Positions 17,244 to 26,155 of a stretch of DNA of 64,000 nucleotides are shown here, piece by piece. A program made the position numbers and the translations under genes. The notes under the pieces are model-generated. The model searched no databases. It was not told the origin of the DNA and worked only from the letters and a program-made list of their open reading frames with translations. Origin of the DNA: Temperatibacter sp965603205 (lineage in GTDB: Bacteria; Pseudomonadota; Alphaproteobacteria; Sphingomonadales; Kordiimonadaceae); the NCBI GenBank assembly GCA_965603205.1, contig CBFDCC010000002.1:239910-303909 (forward strand), given 5' to 3'. The first letter of the stretch is position 1. The number at the start of each line of letters is the position of its first letter.

Positions 17244-18749
17244 ATGAGCACGAAAACAGTTATGGGCATAGACCTTGGTACACAAGGTATAAAAGTGATT
17301 ATATATGGTCCTGCTAGCAAGACCGTTATCGCCAACACTTATGCTACATATCCATTAAGTTCTGGCCCTAACGGCAGTCGCGAACAAAATAGCGATGATT
17401 GGTTAGAGGCTCTGTATAAATGTTTAAGCACTATCTCTGCTGACATCAAAGCGACCGTCAAGGCCATAAGCGTTTCTGGCCAACAGCACGGCTTTGTAGC
17501 CCTTTCAGCAGATGGAGACGTTCTCGCCCCCGTTAAATTATGGTGCGACACATCAACAGAAGCAGAATGTGACGCTATAATGGATCAAGTTGGTGGTCAT
17601 TATGCCTGCTTAACCGATGTGGGTAATTCTATTGCCGTGGGTTATACGGCCTCTAAGATATTGTGGCTAAAGAATAATCACCCCAACGCCTACAATCAAA
17701 TGACCAGTGTCTTATTGCCTCATGACTATCTAAATTATCATATGACAGGCAGCCTAGTGATGGAATATGGCGACGCCTCTGGCACGGGGTTACTATCTAT
17801 TAAGGACAAGTCATGGCACCAACCCCTGCTGGATGCTATTGACGCCGACAGAGATTGGTCGACCTCCCTGCCCAAATTAATTAACGCAGATGATGTTGCT
17901 GGAAGTATCACAGCTGACTTTGCTGAAAAATCAGGATTACCCACAGGCACAATTGTAGCCAGTGGCGGCGGTGACAATATGATGGCCGCTATTGGCACTG
18001 GTAATGTGACGCCGGGGCGCCTTACTGCTAGCCTGGGCACATCAGGGACCTTATTTGGTTATAGCGACACACCTATCATAGACTTTGACGGTGATCTGGC
18101 TGCATTTTGCTCATCAACTGGTGGTTGGTTACCGCTTCTTTGCACCATGAACTGTACAGTGGCGACAGAGCAGATACGCCATCTTATAGACGTGGATGTA
18201 ATAGATATTGATGCAGTCGCAGGGGCCGTACCTGCTGGGTGTGATGGTGCATTAACCCTGCCCTATTACAACGGTGAGCGCACACCTAATCTACCAAATG
18301 GCAAGGCCGTTATTTTTGGACTTGATACAACGAACTGCACTAAAGGGCATCTACTGCGCTCTGCTATGGAAGCCGGCATATTTGGCTTGCGCACAGGCAT
18401 TGAAGCCTTCTCTCGTTGCGGCATGACTTTTGATGAAGTGGTGCTAACGGGTGGCGGCAGCAACAGTGGCATCTGGCGTCAAATAACCGCTGATATCCTG
18501 GGTCTAACTGTCAATGTAGTTTCACATGAAGAAAACGCGGCCTTTGGTGCCTCACTGCAAGCTTTGTGGTGTCTTCATAGAAGTGAGGGCGATGAAATAT
18601 CGATAAAGGATTTAGTCGATAGTCACTTGGCTTTTGTTCCAGAGAAGAGCTGTTCTCCTAATCCAGAAAATGAAAAAATCTATAATGGCGTTTACAAACA
18701 GTATCAAAATTTGGTGCGCACATTAACGCCAATATTTAAAGATAAGTAA
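17244..18749 (+). CDS. xylB: Xylulokinase (FGGY family)
   Basis: ATP-dependent kinase converting D-xylulose to xylulose 5-phosphate. From ATG 17,244 it has 501 residues; the frame is open from a GTG at 17,193, but the shorter start places the FGGY phosphate loop MGIDLGTQGIKVII at the usual distance from the N-terminus and has AGAGGG upstream. Family features: SGQQHGFVALSADG, KLWCDTSTEAECD, the second sugar-kinase block LTGGGSNSGIWRQITADILG, and ENAAFGASLQA. xylA follows 9 bp later, which makes xylulose the expected substrate. The gene lies downstream of the TonB receptor after a hairpin. Confidence 0.92.
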   Translation: MSTKTVMGIDLGTQGIKVIIYGPASKTVIANTYATYPLSSGPNGSREQNSDDWLEALYKCLSTISADIKATVKAISVSGQQHGFVALSADGDVLAPVKLWCDTSTEAECDAIMDQVGGHYACLTDVGNSIAVGYTASKILWLKNNHPNAYNQMTSVLLPHDYLNYHMTGSLVMEYGDASGTGLLSIKDKSWHQPLLDAIDADRDWSTSLPKLINADDVAGSITADFAEKSGLPTGTIVASGGGDNMMAAIGTGNVTPGRLTASLGTSGTLFGYSDTPIIDFDGDLAAFCSSTGGWLPLLCTMNCTVATEQIRHLIDVDVIDIDAVAGAVPAGCDGALTLPYYNGERTPNLPNGKAVIFGLDTTNCTKGHLLRSAMEAGIFGLRTGIEAFSRCGMTFDEVVLTGGGSNSGIWRQITADILGLTVNVVSHEENAAFGASLQALWCLHRSEGDEISIKDLVDSHLAFVPEKSCSPNPENEKIYNGVYKQYQNLVRTLTPIFKDK

Positions 18750-18758
18750 GGGAATAAT

Positions 18759-20102
18759 ATGACAAAGACATTCATAGGTGATCGTGAGTATTTTAAGGGT
18801 ATATCCAAAATACAGTTCGAAGGTGGCGAGTCAGACAACCCTCTTGCTTTTAAATTCTATGACGAAAACAAGATGATCGGCGGCAAAACCATGGCTGACC
18901 ATCTTAGATTCGCCGCATGTTACTGGCATACATTCTGCGCAAAAGGTGCAGATCCTTTTGGCCCTGACACGCAAAATTTTGAGTGGGACAATGCCAGTGG
19001 TCCTATTGCGGCTGCTACGCAAAAAATGGATGCAGCCTTTGAGTTTTTCACGAAATTAGGCGTGCCTTATTATTGTTTTCATGACATCGACATGTCACCT
19101 GAAGGTCCTAATGTTATTCAGTATGAGAAAAACCTCCAAACTATGGTCACTAAGGCCAAAGAGCGTCAAGACGCGTCTGGCATGAAGCTACTATGGGGCA
19201 CAGCAAATGTGTTTTCCAATCCACGCTACATGAACGGCGCCAGTACTAATCCAAATTTCGACGTTGTTGCCTATGCAGGAACTCAGGTTAAAAATGCTCT
19301 TGACGCCACCATCGCTCTCGGCGGCGAAAATTACGTATTCTGGGGTGGTCGTGAAGGGTATATGTCACTACTCAACTCTAATACTAAACGTGAGCAAGAC
19401 CATATGGCTACATTCTTAACGGCTGCCCGTGATTATGGCCGTGCGAATGGTTTTAAAGGCACTTTCCTGATTGAACCTAAGCCAATGGAGCCGACAAAGC
19501 ACCAATATGATTTTGATGCTCAAACGGTTATCGGTTTCTTGCGCCATCATGGCTTAGATGGTGACTTCAAACTCAACATCGAGGCTAATCACGCTACGCT
19601 CGCAGGTCACAGCTTTGCGCATGATCTGCAAATGGCTGCAAATGAAGGCTTGTTGGGTAGTATTGACGCTAATCGTGGTGATCCACAAAATGGTTGGGAT
19701 ACAGATCAATTCCCAACGGATTTAAATGACACTGTCTCTGCCATGATGGTAGTCTTAGAAGCTGGCGGCCTTGGATCAGGCGGCCTTAATTTCGACGCTA
19801 AGGTCAGACGTGAATCTACTAATATGGAAGATATATTCATTGGCCATATTGGTGGCATGGATAGTTTCGCTTTCGGCCTTGAGGTTGCGCATAGCATCCA
19901 AGAAAATAGCCTTATCCCCACAATGAAAAAAGATCGTTATAGCTCTTTTGACAGTGGCAATGGTGCACAGTTTGAAGCTGGGAAATTAGGTTTAGAAAGT
20001 CTACGTGATATCGCTGTTACAAACGGTGAGCCAACACCCCTTAGTGGTCGCCAAGAATTATATGAAAATATCTTTAATCAGTATGTAGTTGGTCGCCGTT
20101 AA
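18759..20102 (+). CDS. xylA: Xylose isomerase
   Basis: Converts D-xylose to D-xylulose in the cytoplasm. 447 residues, the usual length of class II enzymes. Hallmarks: FRFAACYWHTF-like segment (LRFAACYWHTFCAKGADPFG), the catalytic His in YYCFHDIDMSPEG, VFWGGREGYMSLLNS, metal-site IEPKPMEPTKHQYD and FKLNIEANHATLAGH, then SIDANRGDPQNGWDTDQFP. ATG follows a TAAGGGAAT ribosome site 9 bp after xylB. It closes the plus-strand catabolic unit and is followed by a strong intrinsic terminator. Together with XylB it feeds the pentose phosphate pathway. Confidence 0.96.
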   Translation: MTKTFIGDREYFKGISKIQFEGGESDNPLAFKFYDENKMIGGKTMADHLRFAACYWHTFCAKGADPFGPDTQNFEWDNASGPIAAATQKMDAAFEFFTKLGVPYYCFHDIDMSPEGPNVIQYEKNLQTMVTKAKERQDASGMKLLWGTANVFSNPRYMNGASTNPNFDVVAYAGTQVKNALDATIALGGENYVFWGGREGYMSLLNSNTKREQDHMATFLTAARDYGRANGFKGTFLIEPKPMEPTKHQYDFDAQTVIGFLRHHGLDGDFKLNIEANHATLAGHSFAHDLQMAANEGLLGSIDANRGDPQNGWDTDQFPTDLNDTVSAMMVVLEAGGLGSGGLNFDAKVRRESTNMEDIFIGHIGGMDSFAFGLEVAHSIQENSLIPTMKKDRYSSFDSGNGAQFEAGKLGLESLRDIAVTNGEPTPLSGRQELYENIFNQYVVGRR

Positions 20103-20140
20103 CACGCCTGTTAACATCCTCCCCAGACCGACATACTATT

Positions 20141-20176
20141 CCCGCCCTTTATCCGTTAAAAGGGCGGGGCTTTTTT
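20141..20176 (+). terminator. Intrinsic terminator after xylA
   Basis: Stem CCCGCCCTTT / AAAGGGCGGG with 8-base loop, followed by GGCTTTTTTG. Strong Rho-independent terminator for the plus strand; no T-run for the convergent minus-strand gene. Confidence 0.9.
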
Positions 20177-20207
20177 GACTAAATCATATTAGATTACCCA
20201 AGTCACT

Positions 20208-22163
20208 TTAGATTACACGGTCATTACCACCATCAATAGGCAGTTGAGCCCCCGTTGTGCAAGACAGGGTCCCATCGACAAAGGCGGATACAGCCAGCGC
20301 TATATCACTTGATTTTATCTCAGCTTTCAGCAGGTTTCTTGTCTTATATTCTTCAACGGTTAAGCCATACCGTGTTGCAGAGCTTTGCAGCGCTTCCTCA
20401 GTCCATAGCTTAGTGTCGAAGACTGCGTCTGGGTGAACAACGTTAACTGTCACGCCGTATGGTGCTAGCTCTAGCGCTGCGACACGCGCCAATTGCGTGA
20501 GCCCCGCCTTAGAGACCGAATAAGCCGCAGCCCCAGCGCCAGGCGCTGTTACATTACGCGACCCAATGAACACCACACCACCATCAATGCTGTGTTTTAA
20601 ATATGGTATCGCCTTAGCTAACAGCTTTTGATGGGACGTTAAATTGACATCTAGAGTGTCACTCCAGTCCCCATCACTCATCTGATCAATAGTTGCTCCT
20701 GCTCTGAAAATACCAGCGTTGGAGACTACAATATCCAAGCCCCCATATGTATCAACGACATCATCAAGAGCCTCTTTAATCGCGGTATCATCACGCAAGT
20801 CAAGCTGCCTGCCCTCAAACCCCGCCTGAGGCATAGACGTTAAGATTGATGGATTTATATCCAGCCCAACCACCACAGCCCCTTGATCAAAAAGGCGTTT
20901 AGCGCAAGCAGCACCGATACCGTCGGCAGCCCCTGTCACGACGGCAACTTTTCCTGTGAGCGCTGACGGTGGTTTTTGACGTTTTAATTTAGATTGCTCT
21001 AGCTCCCAATATTCAAGATCGCGCAAATCCTGTTCTGATAGTCCCTTCCAGCCACCCATTTGATCGGCGTAATACATGGCATTTAATGTGGCAGCACCAA
21101 CATCGCTAGAAATCTGAGCCTTTTTAAGGTTACGACCAAAACTACGCGTATGACCAGATTCAAATATGGCCCAATGCGGGTTTCTCGGCAACATCACCAA
21201 ATCAGCATCACCCGCCCGCTCAAAATACCCAGTATATTCAGCGTCAAAATCAGCGAGACCCTGCTGGACATCCTGACCAACATAAGCAGGATATGGCTTA
21301 TTATGGATCACATGCTCAGGTGTGAGTGTGCCACCACGCGTTAACTGCGCATATCTAATGGCCTTACTAGGTGATATGGCATCTGATTTTACTGACAAAA
21401 CAGGAAAGCCCGCTAAGGCGCTGACTTTTGCGCGAATTTCAGCCACATCCAATGCTTCCATCCGCTCTACTTCTTCAGCCTCAGGGTTGCCATAGGTATC
21501 TATGAGCCATTTCTCCGCCTGACCAACAGCAGTGATCATCTTGTCATAGCTATCGCGGGCATCGTCTGAATAGGTGAATATACCGTGATGCTCTAGGATA
21601 ATTGCGTCCCAGTCGCCGATGTTATTTGCCTCAATAACGTCATTAAACTGCTTAGCCAGATCAAACCCCGGCTTGATATAGGGCAGAATTAGCACACGGC
21701 CGCCGTATATCTCGCGAAATTTATCAGAACCATCTGGGCTATTGGATATCGTCAAAATGGCATCCGCGTGCGTGTGATCGACAAATTTAAATGGGATCAG
21801 CGCGTGGGCAATCGCCTCAATTGATGCTGCGGCCGCCTTGGCGTCTAGTCTTGCGCCCAGCACCTCATTCACCATATCAGGGTCCGATAGTTCATCTAAT
21901 GTGGCGAGCTTTAAAAGCCTGTTTTGATCGAGCGCTGTGAAACCTTCTGGCCCCATAACAGATAGATCAAATCCACTGGCTTTGACCCATATAATATCTT
22001 GAACCTCACCAAAATGGTCTACATGCGTAGATTTAACAGATGTATTACCACCGCCGTGTAACACCAATTCAGTATCAGCACCAATGAGGCGCGAGCTATA
22101 AGCCCTAAGGTCAAGATCAGTGGTTGCCTTTGCGGCATTCTTCTCATTCCATCTACTGTGCAT
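20208..22163 (-). CDS. Class II aldolase / short-chain dehydrogenase fusion (RhaD-fusion type)
   Basis: 651-residue bifunctional protein. The N-terminal half (about 1-380) is a class II aldolase/adducin domain with zinc-ligand text FVDHTHADAIL and a third His in ILEHHGIFTYSDDA. The C-terminal half (about 405-651) is an SDR with VAVVTGAADGIGAACAK, VSNAGIF, SRNVTAPG and the catalytic AYSVSKAGL. Fusions of this kind are known as rhamnulose-1-phosphate aldolase/lactaldehyde dehydrogenase, splitting a ketose phosphate (or acid) into a three-carbon unit and an aldehyde that the SDR half oxidises. Its start overlaps the end of the upstream Tm-1-like gene by 11 bp, implying coupled translation. No rhamnose isomerase or rhamnulokinase is present, so the substrate is probably not rhamnose. 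Confidence 0.9.
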   Translation of the reverse strand: MHSRWNEKNAAKATTDLDLRAYSSRLIGADTELVLHGGGNTSVKSTHVDHFGEVQDIIWVKASGFDLSVMGPEGFTALDQNRLLKLATLDELSDPDMVNEVLGARLDAKAAAASIEAIAHALIPFKFVDHTHADAILTISNSPDGSDKFREIYGGRVLILPYIKPGFDLAKQFNDVIEANNIGDWDAIILEHHGIFTYSDDARDSYDKMITAVGQAEKWLIDTYGNPEAEEVERMEALDVAEIRAKVSALAGFPVLSVKSDAISPSKAIRYAQLTRGGTLTPEHVIHNKPYPAYVGQDVQQGLADFDAEYTGYFERAGDADLVMLPRNPHWAIFESGHTRSFGRNLKKAQISSDVGAATLNAMYYADQMGGWKGLSEQDLRDLEYWELEQSKLKRQKPPSALTGKVAVVTGAADGIGAACAKRLFDQGAVVVGLDINPSILTSMPQAGFEGRQLDLRDDTAIKEALDDVVDTYGGLDIVVSNAGIFRAGATIDQMSDGDWSDTLDVNLTSHQKLLAKAIPYLKHSIDGGVVFIGSRNVTAPGAGAAAYSVSKAGLTQLARVAALELAPYGVTVNVVHPDAVFDTKLWTEEALQSSATRYGLTVEEYKTRNLLKAEIKSSDIALAVSAFVDGTLSCTTGAQLPIDGGNDRVI

Positions 22164-23400
22164 AGCGTAACTCTTTCTTTGGGCTTTCGATTAATTCGAC
22201 AAGTTCATTAACAATTATTTCGATAAATTCTGCGCTCTCTATATAGGCATCGACCTCTATGAGCGGGATGTTATCTGGCAGCGATTTTGCCACTGCCTCA
22301 TATAATGCGGCATCACTAGCCGCGTCATACAGTTCACCACCCTCTACGGAATAACTACTGATGCCTTTCTTTGGTAAAACAAAGACTGAATTGCTATTCT
22401 CGTGCGTTAAGCGGCGGCAGATTTCCTCGACCACTTGGCTGATTTCCTCAGCGTTAGTACGCGGCACCAAAATCACAGGATTATGAAATGAATATAACCT
22501 GTCCTTATATTTGTCAGTGACCATATTTGGCTCGTCTAACATAATGCCAATATGATCAATACCACCCGGCACAATAACTTGTGGCAAGCCTAATTCACTA
22601 GCCACTGTCATACGTGTCTCATCGGCAGCGCGGATACCATCAAACATAGCGTCTACAATGTCGCCTTGGGCGTAATCCAGCACAGCGGTTATGATATTAT
22701 CGTGCATCAATTGCTCCATAGCGCGCCCGCCAGCACCCACTGCGTGAAAGACAATAGTCTCGTACCCTCGCTTTGAAAATGCCTCAATCGCCAACATGGT
22801 GCCCTGCGTTAGGCAACCCAAATTCGTGATGCCAATCAGCGGACGATCAGAGGAAAACTGCGTCTCGATAGCCGCGTCGGCCATGCCGACAATCGCCCCT
22901 GCCGCATTAGATAAAATGCGCCTTATCAAGGGGTTAAGCCCTAAAATGTCACTGACGGAGAACATCATGGTGATATCCTTGATCCCCACATAGGATGACG
23001 TATCACCGGCCGCCATGGTTGAGACCATGAGCTTTGGAAAGCCATAGGGCAATGCTTGCATTATCTTAGTGCAATTAGCCGTTCCCTGCGTACCGCCCAG
23101 GCTAATGATACCGTCCACTTCGCCGTGCGTAACCTTATAAAGCAACACTTCAATAGCGCCGCACACCATTACCTCAGGCGCTGTTGTTCTGCAGAGGTTT
23201 TTACGCAATTTGGATAGTTCTATACCGCCTATGCTAGCGATTTGATCACTGGATACATCAACATCAATCTTTGGGTCATTCACCACACCTATATCCATCA
23301 GTAGGGCCTTGCCGCCCATACGTGTTATCTCGTCCCTGATATAGGCACATTCTTCGCCTTTAGTATCGACGGTAGCGACTATTGCAATTACTTTTGTCAT
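22153..23400 (-). CDS. Tm-1-like ATP-binding protein (UPF0261)
   Basis: 415 residues from ATG 23,400 (chosen over a GTG at 23,406 because of the GGGGG ribosome site). UPF0261 family signatures: VIAIVATVDTKGEECAYIRD at the N-terminus, GIISLGGTQGTANCTKIMQALP, KLMVSTMAAGDTSSYVG, and PLIGITNLGCLTQGTMLAIEA. The family is homologous to the N-terminal part of the plant virus-resistance protein Tm-1, which binds ATP; the bacterial function is unknown. In plants this domain is fused to the TIM-barrel family encoded by the next upstream gene here, so the two adjacent bacterial genes (9-bp gap) very likely act as a complex. The start of the aldolase-SDR gene overlaps its end. Confidence 0.9.
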   Translation of the reverse strand: MTKVIAIVATVDTKGEECAYIRDEITRMGGKALLMDIGVVNDPKIDVDVSSDQIASIGGIELSKLRKNLCRTTAPEVMVCGAIEVLLYKVTHGEVDGIISLGGTQGTANCTKIMQALPYGFPKLMVSTMAAGDTSSYVGIKDITMMFSVSDILGLNPLIRRILSNAAGAIVGMADAAIETQFSSDRPLIGITNLGCLTQGTMLAIEAFSKRGYETIVFHAVGAGGRAMEQLMHDNIITAVLDYAQGDIVDAMFDGIRAADETRMTVASELGLPQVIVPGGIDHIGIMLDEPNMVTDKYKDRLYSFHNPVILVPRTNAEEISQVVEEICRRLTHENSNSVFVLPKKGISSYSVEGGELYDAASDAALYEAVAKSLPDNIPLIEVDAYIESAEFIEIIVNELVELIESPKKELRYAQ

Positions 23401-23409
23401 GATCACCCC

Positions 23410-24270
23410 CTACTTTGAAAACTTAAGAGATTTGAATTCATCAGCCGCAGCCGTTACCGCGCGCTCGATAGGCAGGCGCTCCGTGGATGATCCTGTCCAG
23501 AAACCATGACCAGAGGTGTTATCCAGCATATATTGCGCGTCTTCTGGTGTTTCCATGGCTGCACCATGTCCCACCAAAATCACATCAGGATCAATGGCGC
23601 GTAGTGCCTGATACACATCCTCTGTTTCGGCTGCTGTCTCGGCGATTGTTGTGCCGTTATCATAACCCGACAGACCGCCCTTGGTCGTGCCAGCGTGATA
23701 GCAAAAAACGTGCGGGCGGGCGCCTTTGACAATCTCTATGGCATCTTCTTTGGTAAAGCCCAGTCCTATCGAAACCATATCCATTTCTTCGCGTGCGAGG
23801 CGCAGCATATCAATTTCATTTTGCAGCGTGATGCCTGCGCTGGTTAGCACGGCAAATATCTCGCTGTCTTTATCCACATAAGAAATAGACGGCCCAATAT
23901 TAGACACCGAGTTCACACCCATGCGCTTACAGTCTTCTAGGATCATACGCATATCCTTCAGCGGATCATTGGCATTAAGGCAGGCACAAATAAAGGCATC
24001 ACCCGATAGAGCGGGCATAATATCTTCGCGCGTGTAATCCATTGTTTGCTTGTTAGAGTCCAAAATTGGCCACATCATCGACATAGTACCCATGCCATTA
24101 GAGCGCAGGCGCGCGCCAGAAAATGTGTTGATACAATCCACACCCGATTTTTCTAGGATTTTAGCCACTAATCCACTGCCCGCGCTGGCAATCATAATCG
24201 GGTCATGGGCATCCACTTTGACTTTTAAATTGGATAAAATCTGCTGTGTAGATATTCTTTTAGTGATCAT
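23410..24270 (-). CDS. PEP-hydrolase-like TIM-barrel protein (TIM-barrel signal transduction family)
   Basis: 286 residues of the phosphoenolpyruvate hydrolase-like / TIM-br_sig_trns family, related to PEP mutase and isocitrate lyase-type barrels and to the C-terminal half of plant Tm-1. Features: PIMIASAGSGLVAKILEKSG, CLNANDPLKDMRMIL, GVNSVSNIGPSI, FCYHAGTTKGGLSGYD, and VGHGAAMETPEDAQY. AGGAATGAAG precedes the ATG. It is followed 9 bp later by the Tm-1-like gene. No enzyme activity is established for most members; in this operon a C-C or C-P bond reaction on a small oxo-acid is a reasonable but untested idea. Confidence 0.88.
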   Translation of the reverse strand: MITKRISTQQILSNLKVKVDAHDPIMIASAGSGLVAKILEKSGVDCINTFSGARLRSNGMGTMSMMWPILDSNKQTMDYTREDIMPALSGDAFICACLNANDPLKDMRMILEDCKRMGVNSVSNIGPSISYVDKDSEIFAVLTSAGITLQNEIDMLRLAREEMDMVSIGLGFTKEDAIEIVKGARPHVFCYHAGTTKGGLSGYDNGTTIAETAAETEDVYQALRAIDPDVILVGHGAAMETPEDAQYMLDNTSGHGFWTGSSTERLPIERAVTAAADEFKSLKFSK

Positions 24271-24307
24271 TACTTCATTCCTAACCTATTAAATGTCTTT
24301 AAATTTC

Positions 24308-25132
24308 TTACGCGGCGTCACGCAAAAACCGCTCAATTTCTGCTGTGGCTTGTTCTTGATGAGCCTTTGGGTTTCGGTATTTTGGCGGCAGGTGCACATA
24401 ACGGGCACGGCCTAACGCGGCGGCAATTTTTTCGGCGATAATAACGGGATGCAATGGGTCAAAATCATTACCGATGATCAGAGACGGCACATCACACTGA
24501 TGTAAGATTTTCATACACATCAACGGCCTGTCATCGACCATAACATCATAAACACCCACAGATTCAATAGCCTGAGCTCGCCATACAGCCCCCATTAGCG
24601 AGGCCGCGCATTTGGGGTTATCAATTAAATTTTTGCGATAGAGAGGATCAGATTTTAATTTTTCTTCCGCACTCGCTTGATCGCCTTCATGCAGCCACGC
24701 GCCTATATCGCTAATGATGTTCAGCTGTGGCCTTGCAGGACGATCTAGCCATGCGGGCCGTATGAGCATAAGCGCCTGTATTTTAATCTGTATATTAATC
24801 TGGGACGACAGCGCCAAATGCAGCGCAATCCCCGCCCCCATGGAAATACCGCCTGCGATAACGTCTGTAATCTGTAATTTCTCTAGTAGATGAACCGCAG
24901 CATTTGCGTATGCACCGAAACCAACTTGCTCTTTAAGCGGCAGATCATTCGACAGCGGGCTTTCACCATGGCCTGGCATATCCACCGTGATCACCTGAAA
25001 GCCAGTTAAACTTTGCAGAAAAGATTTTGATTGCTGACGGTCAGCGCCAAGCCCATGCATAAAAAGCAAAGCAGGACCAGATCCGCTAACCTCATAGTGC
25101 AGTTGACTGCCTTTATAATCAACACGACCCAT
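24308..25132 (-). CDS. Alpha/beta-fold hydrolase
   Basis: 274 residues from ATG 25,132. The longer frame to 25,219 is rejected: GGGGAT precedes the internal ATG, and MGRVDYKGSQLHYEVSGSGP is the normal family N-terminus. Oxyanion-hole motif LLFMHGLGAD, nucleophile elbow GGISMGAGIAL, later acid/His region NDFDPLHP and a C-terminal His in AHQEQATA. It could be an esterase, lactonase or C-C hydrolase. It lies 37 bp upstream of the TIM-barrel gene and is probably the first gene of the operon that ends with the aldolase-SDR fusion. A lactonase role would fit a sugar-acid pathway; this is inference. Confidence 0.85.
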   Translation of the reverse strand: MGRVDYKGSQLHYEVSGSGPALLFMHGLGADRQQSKSFLQSLTGFQVITVDMPGHGESPLSNDLPLKEQVGFGAYANAAVHLLEKLQITDVIAGGISMGAGIALHLALSSQINIQIKIQALMLIRPAWLDRPARPQLNIISDIGAWLHEGDQASAEEKLKSDPLYRKNLIDNPKCAASLMGAVWRAQAIESVGVYDVMVDDRPLMCMKILHQCDVPSLIIGNDFDPLHPVIIAEKIAAALGRARYVHLPPKYRNPKAHQEQATAEIERFLRDAA

Positions 25133-25268
25133 GCCATCCCCTATTCCCATACAAATATGGGTATAAATTTCATTAGGGGTGCATTTTATTATAGCTAAGG
25201 TGACATTGCTGTATCTCAACAGGTGTCTTTTATAACTAATCGCTTATTTCGGCATATTAGATCAATAG

Positions 25269-26009
25269 TTAACCATGCGTGCCTTGGGTTCGGTATTTCA
25301 GCGGTGTTTGCTCAAAAAACTTAGTGAATTGGCGAGTGAAGTAGCTTTGATCTGTAAAACCGCAGTTCATGGCGACTTGGATGATAGGCTCATTAGTTTG
25401 AATGAGTAATTTAGACGCCGCCTGCAAGCGGGTGCGCAAAATAAACTCCCGCGGGGCATGCCTAAATTGTTGCTTAAACACTTTTCGAAACTGGCTGTTT
25501 GACAGACTACTGAGACCCGACAGTACGGAAATATCAATCTTGTCTGTTAAGTTTTCTTGAATATAATCTATGACTTTTCTAAAGCGTTGATATCCTTCTG
25601 GCAGCACATCGGACTGGCTTAATATGCGTGATGTCCCCACCAGCCCAGCAATAGCATCATCACTATCAAACAGCGGTATTTTATTGGTCGAAACCCATGT
25701 CAGATAACCAGCCTCACCCACAATCAGCTCAACACGGTTTATAATGCGTCTGTTACTATTTATAACATTTTGATCATCTAGGTGGATGGATTTTGCGATA
25801 GACGGTGGGAATAAGTCATATTCTGTGGCACCAAAAACGTCCTTTTGCTCGCGAAAGTTAAACAGACGCAACGAGGCATGATTACAAACAATCCAACGGC
25901 TATCAAGGTCTTTGATATAGAAATAAATATCAGGCAATAGATCAAAAATCTCGATGAAACTACCGCCGTCTTTTAGACCCGATAGAAATGTCTTAATATT
26001 TTCATCCAC
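25269..26009 (-). CDS. PAS-AraC family transcriptional regulator
   Basis: 246 residues. The N-terminal PAS domain (about 15-125) has FDLLPDIYFYIKDLDSRW and VNSNRR-like helices; the C-terminal AraC/XylS HTH pair (about 145-240) ends VAMNCGFTDQSYFTRQFTKFF and TPLKYR. The gene is divergent from the PhyH dioxygenase (147-bp gap) and upstream of the hydrolase-TIM-Tm1-aldolase unit, so it probably activates one or both in response to a small ligand bound by PAS. The unusual PAS sensor, instead of a cupin arm, leaves the signal open. Confidence 0.88.
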   Translation of the reverse strand: MDENIKTFLSGLKDGGSFIEIFDLLPDIYFYIKDLDSRWIVCNHASLRLFNFREQKDVFGATEYDLFPPSIAKSIHLDDQNVINSNRRIINRVELIVGEAGYLTWVSTNKIPLFDSDDAIAGLVGTSRILSQSDVLPEGYQRFRKVIDYIQENLTDKIDISVLSGLSSLSNSQFRKVFKQQFRHAPREFILRTRLQAASKLLIQTNEPIIQVAMNCGFTDQSYFTRQFTKFFEQTPLKYRTQGTHG

Positions 26010-26155
26010 AAGTTTCGTCTTTCCCTAGCTTTAATATACATCCAATAGCACATAATAAGCGAATAGTCCTAAAATTACCGCGTTCAGATACAGCAAAGGT
26101 AACTAACAATGTCTATGGTATATTCGATACTACACTTGAATTTAAGGGATATACC

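Noticed and set aside
24308..25132. The alpha/beta hydrolase as the missing DmpD
   Set aside because: It is 14 kb away in another operon with other families, and its sequence is not close to ring-fission hydrolases as far as I can judge.
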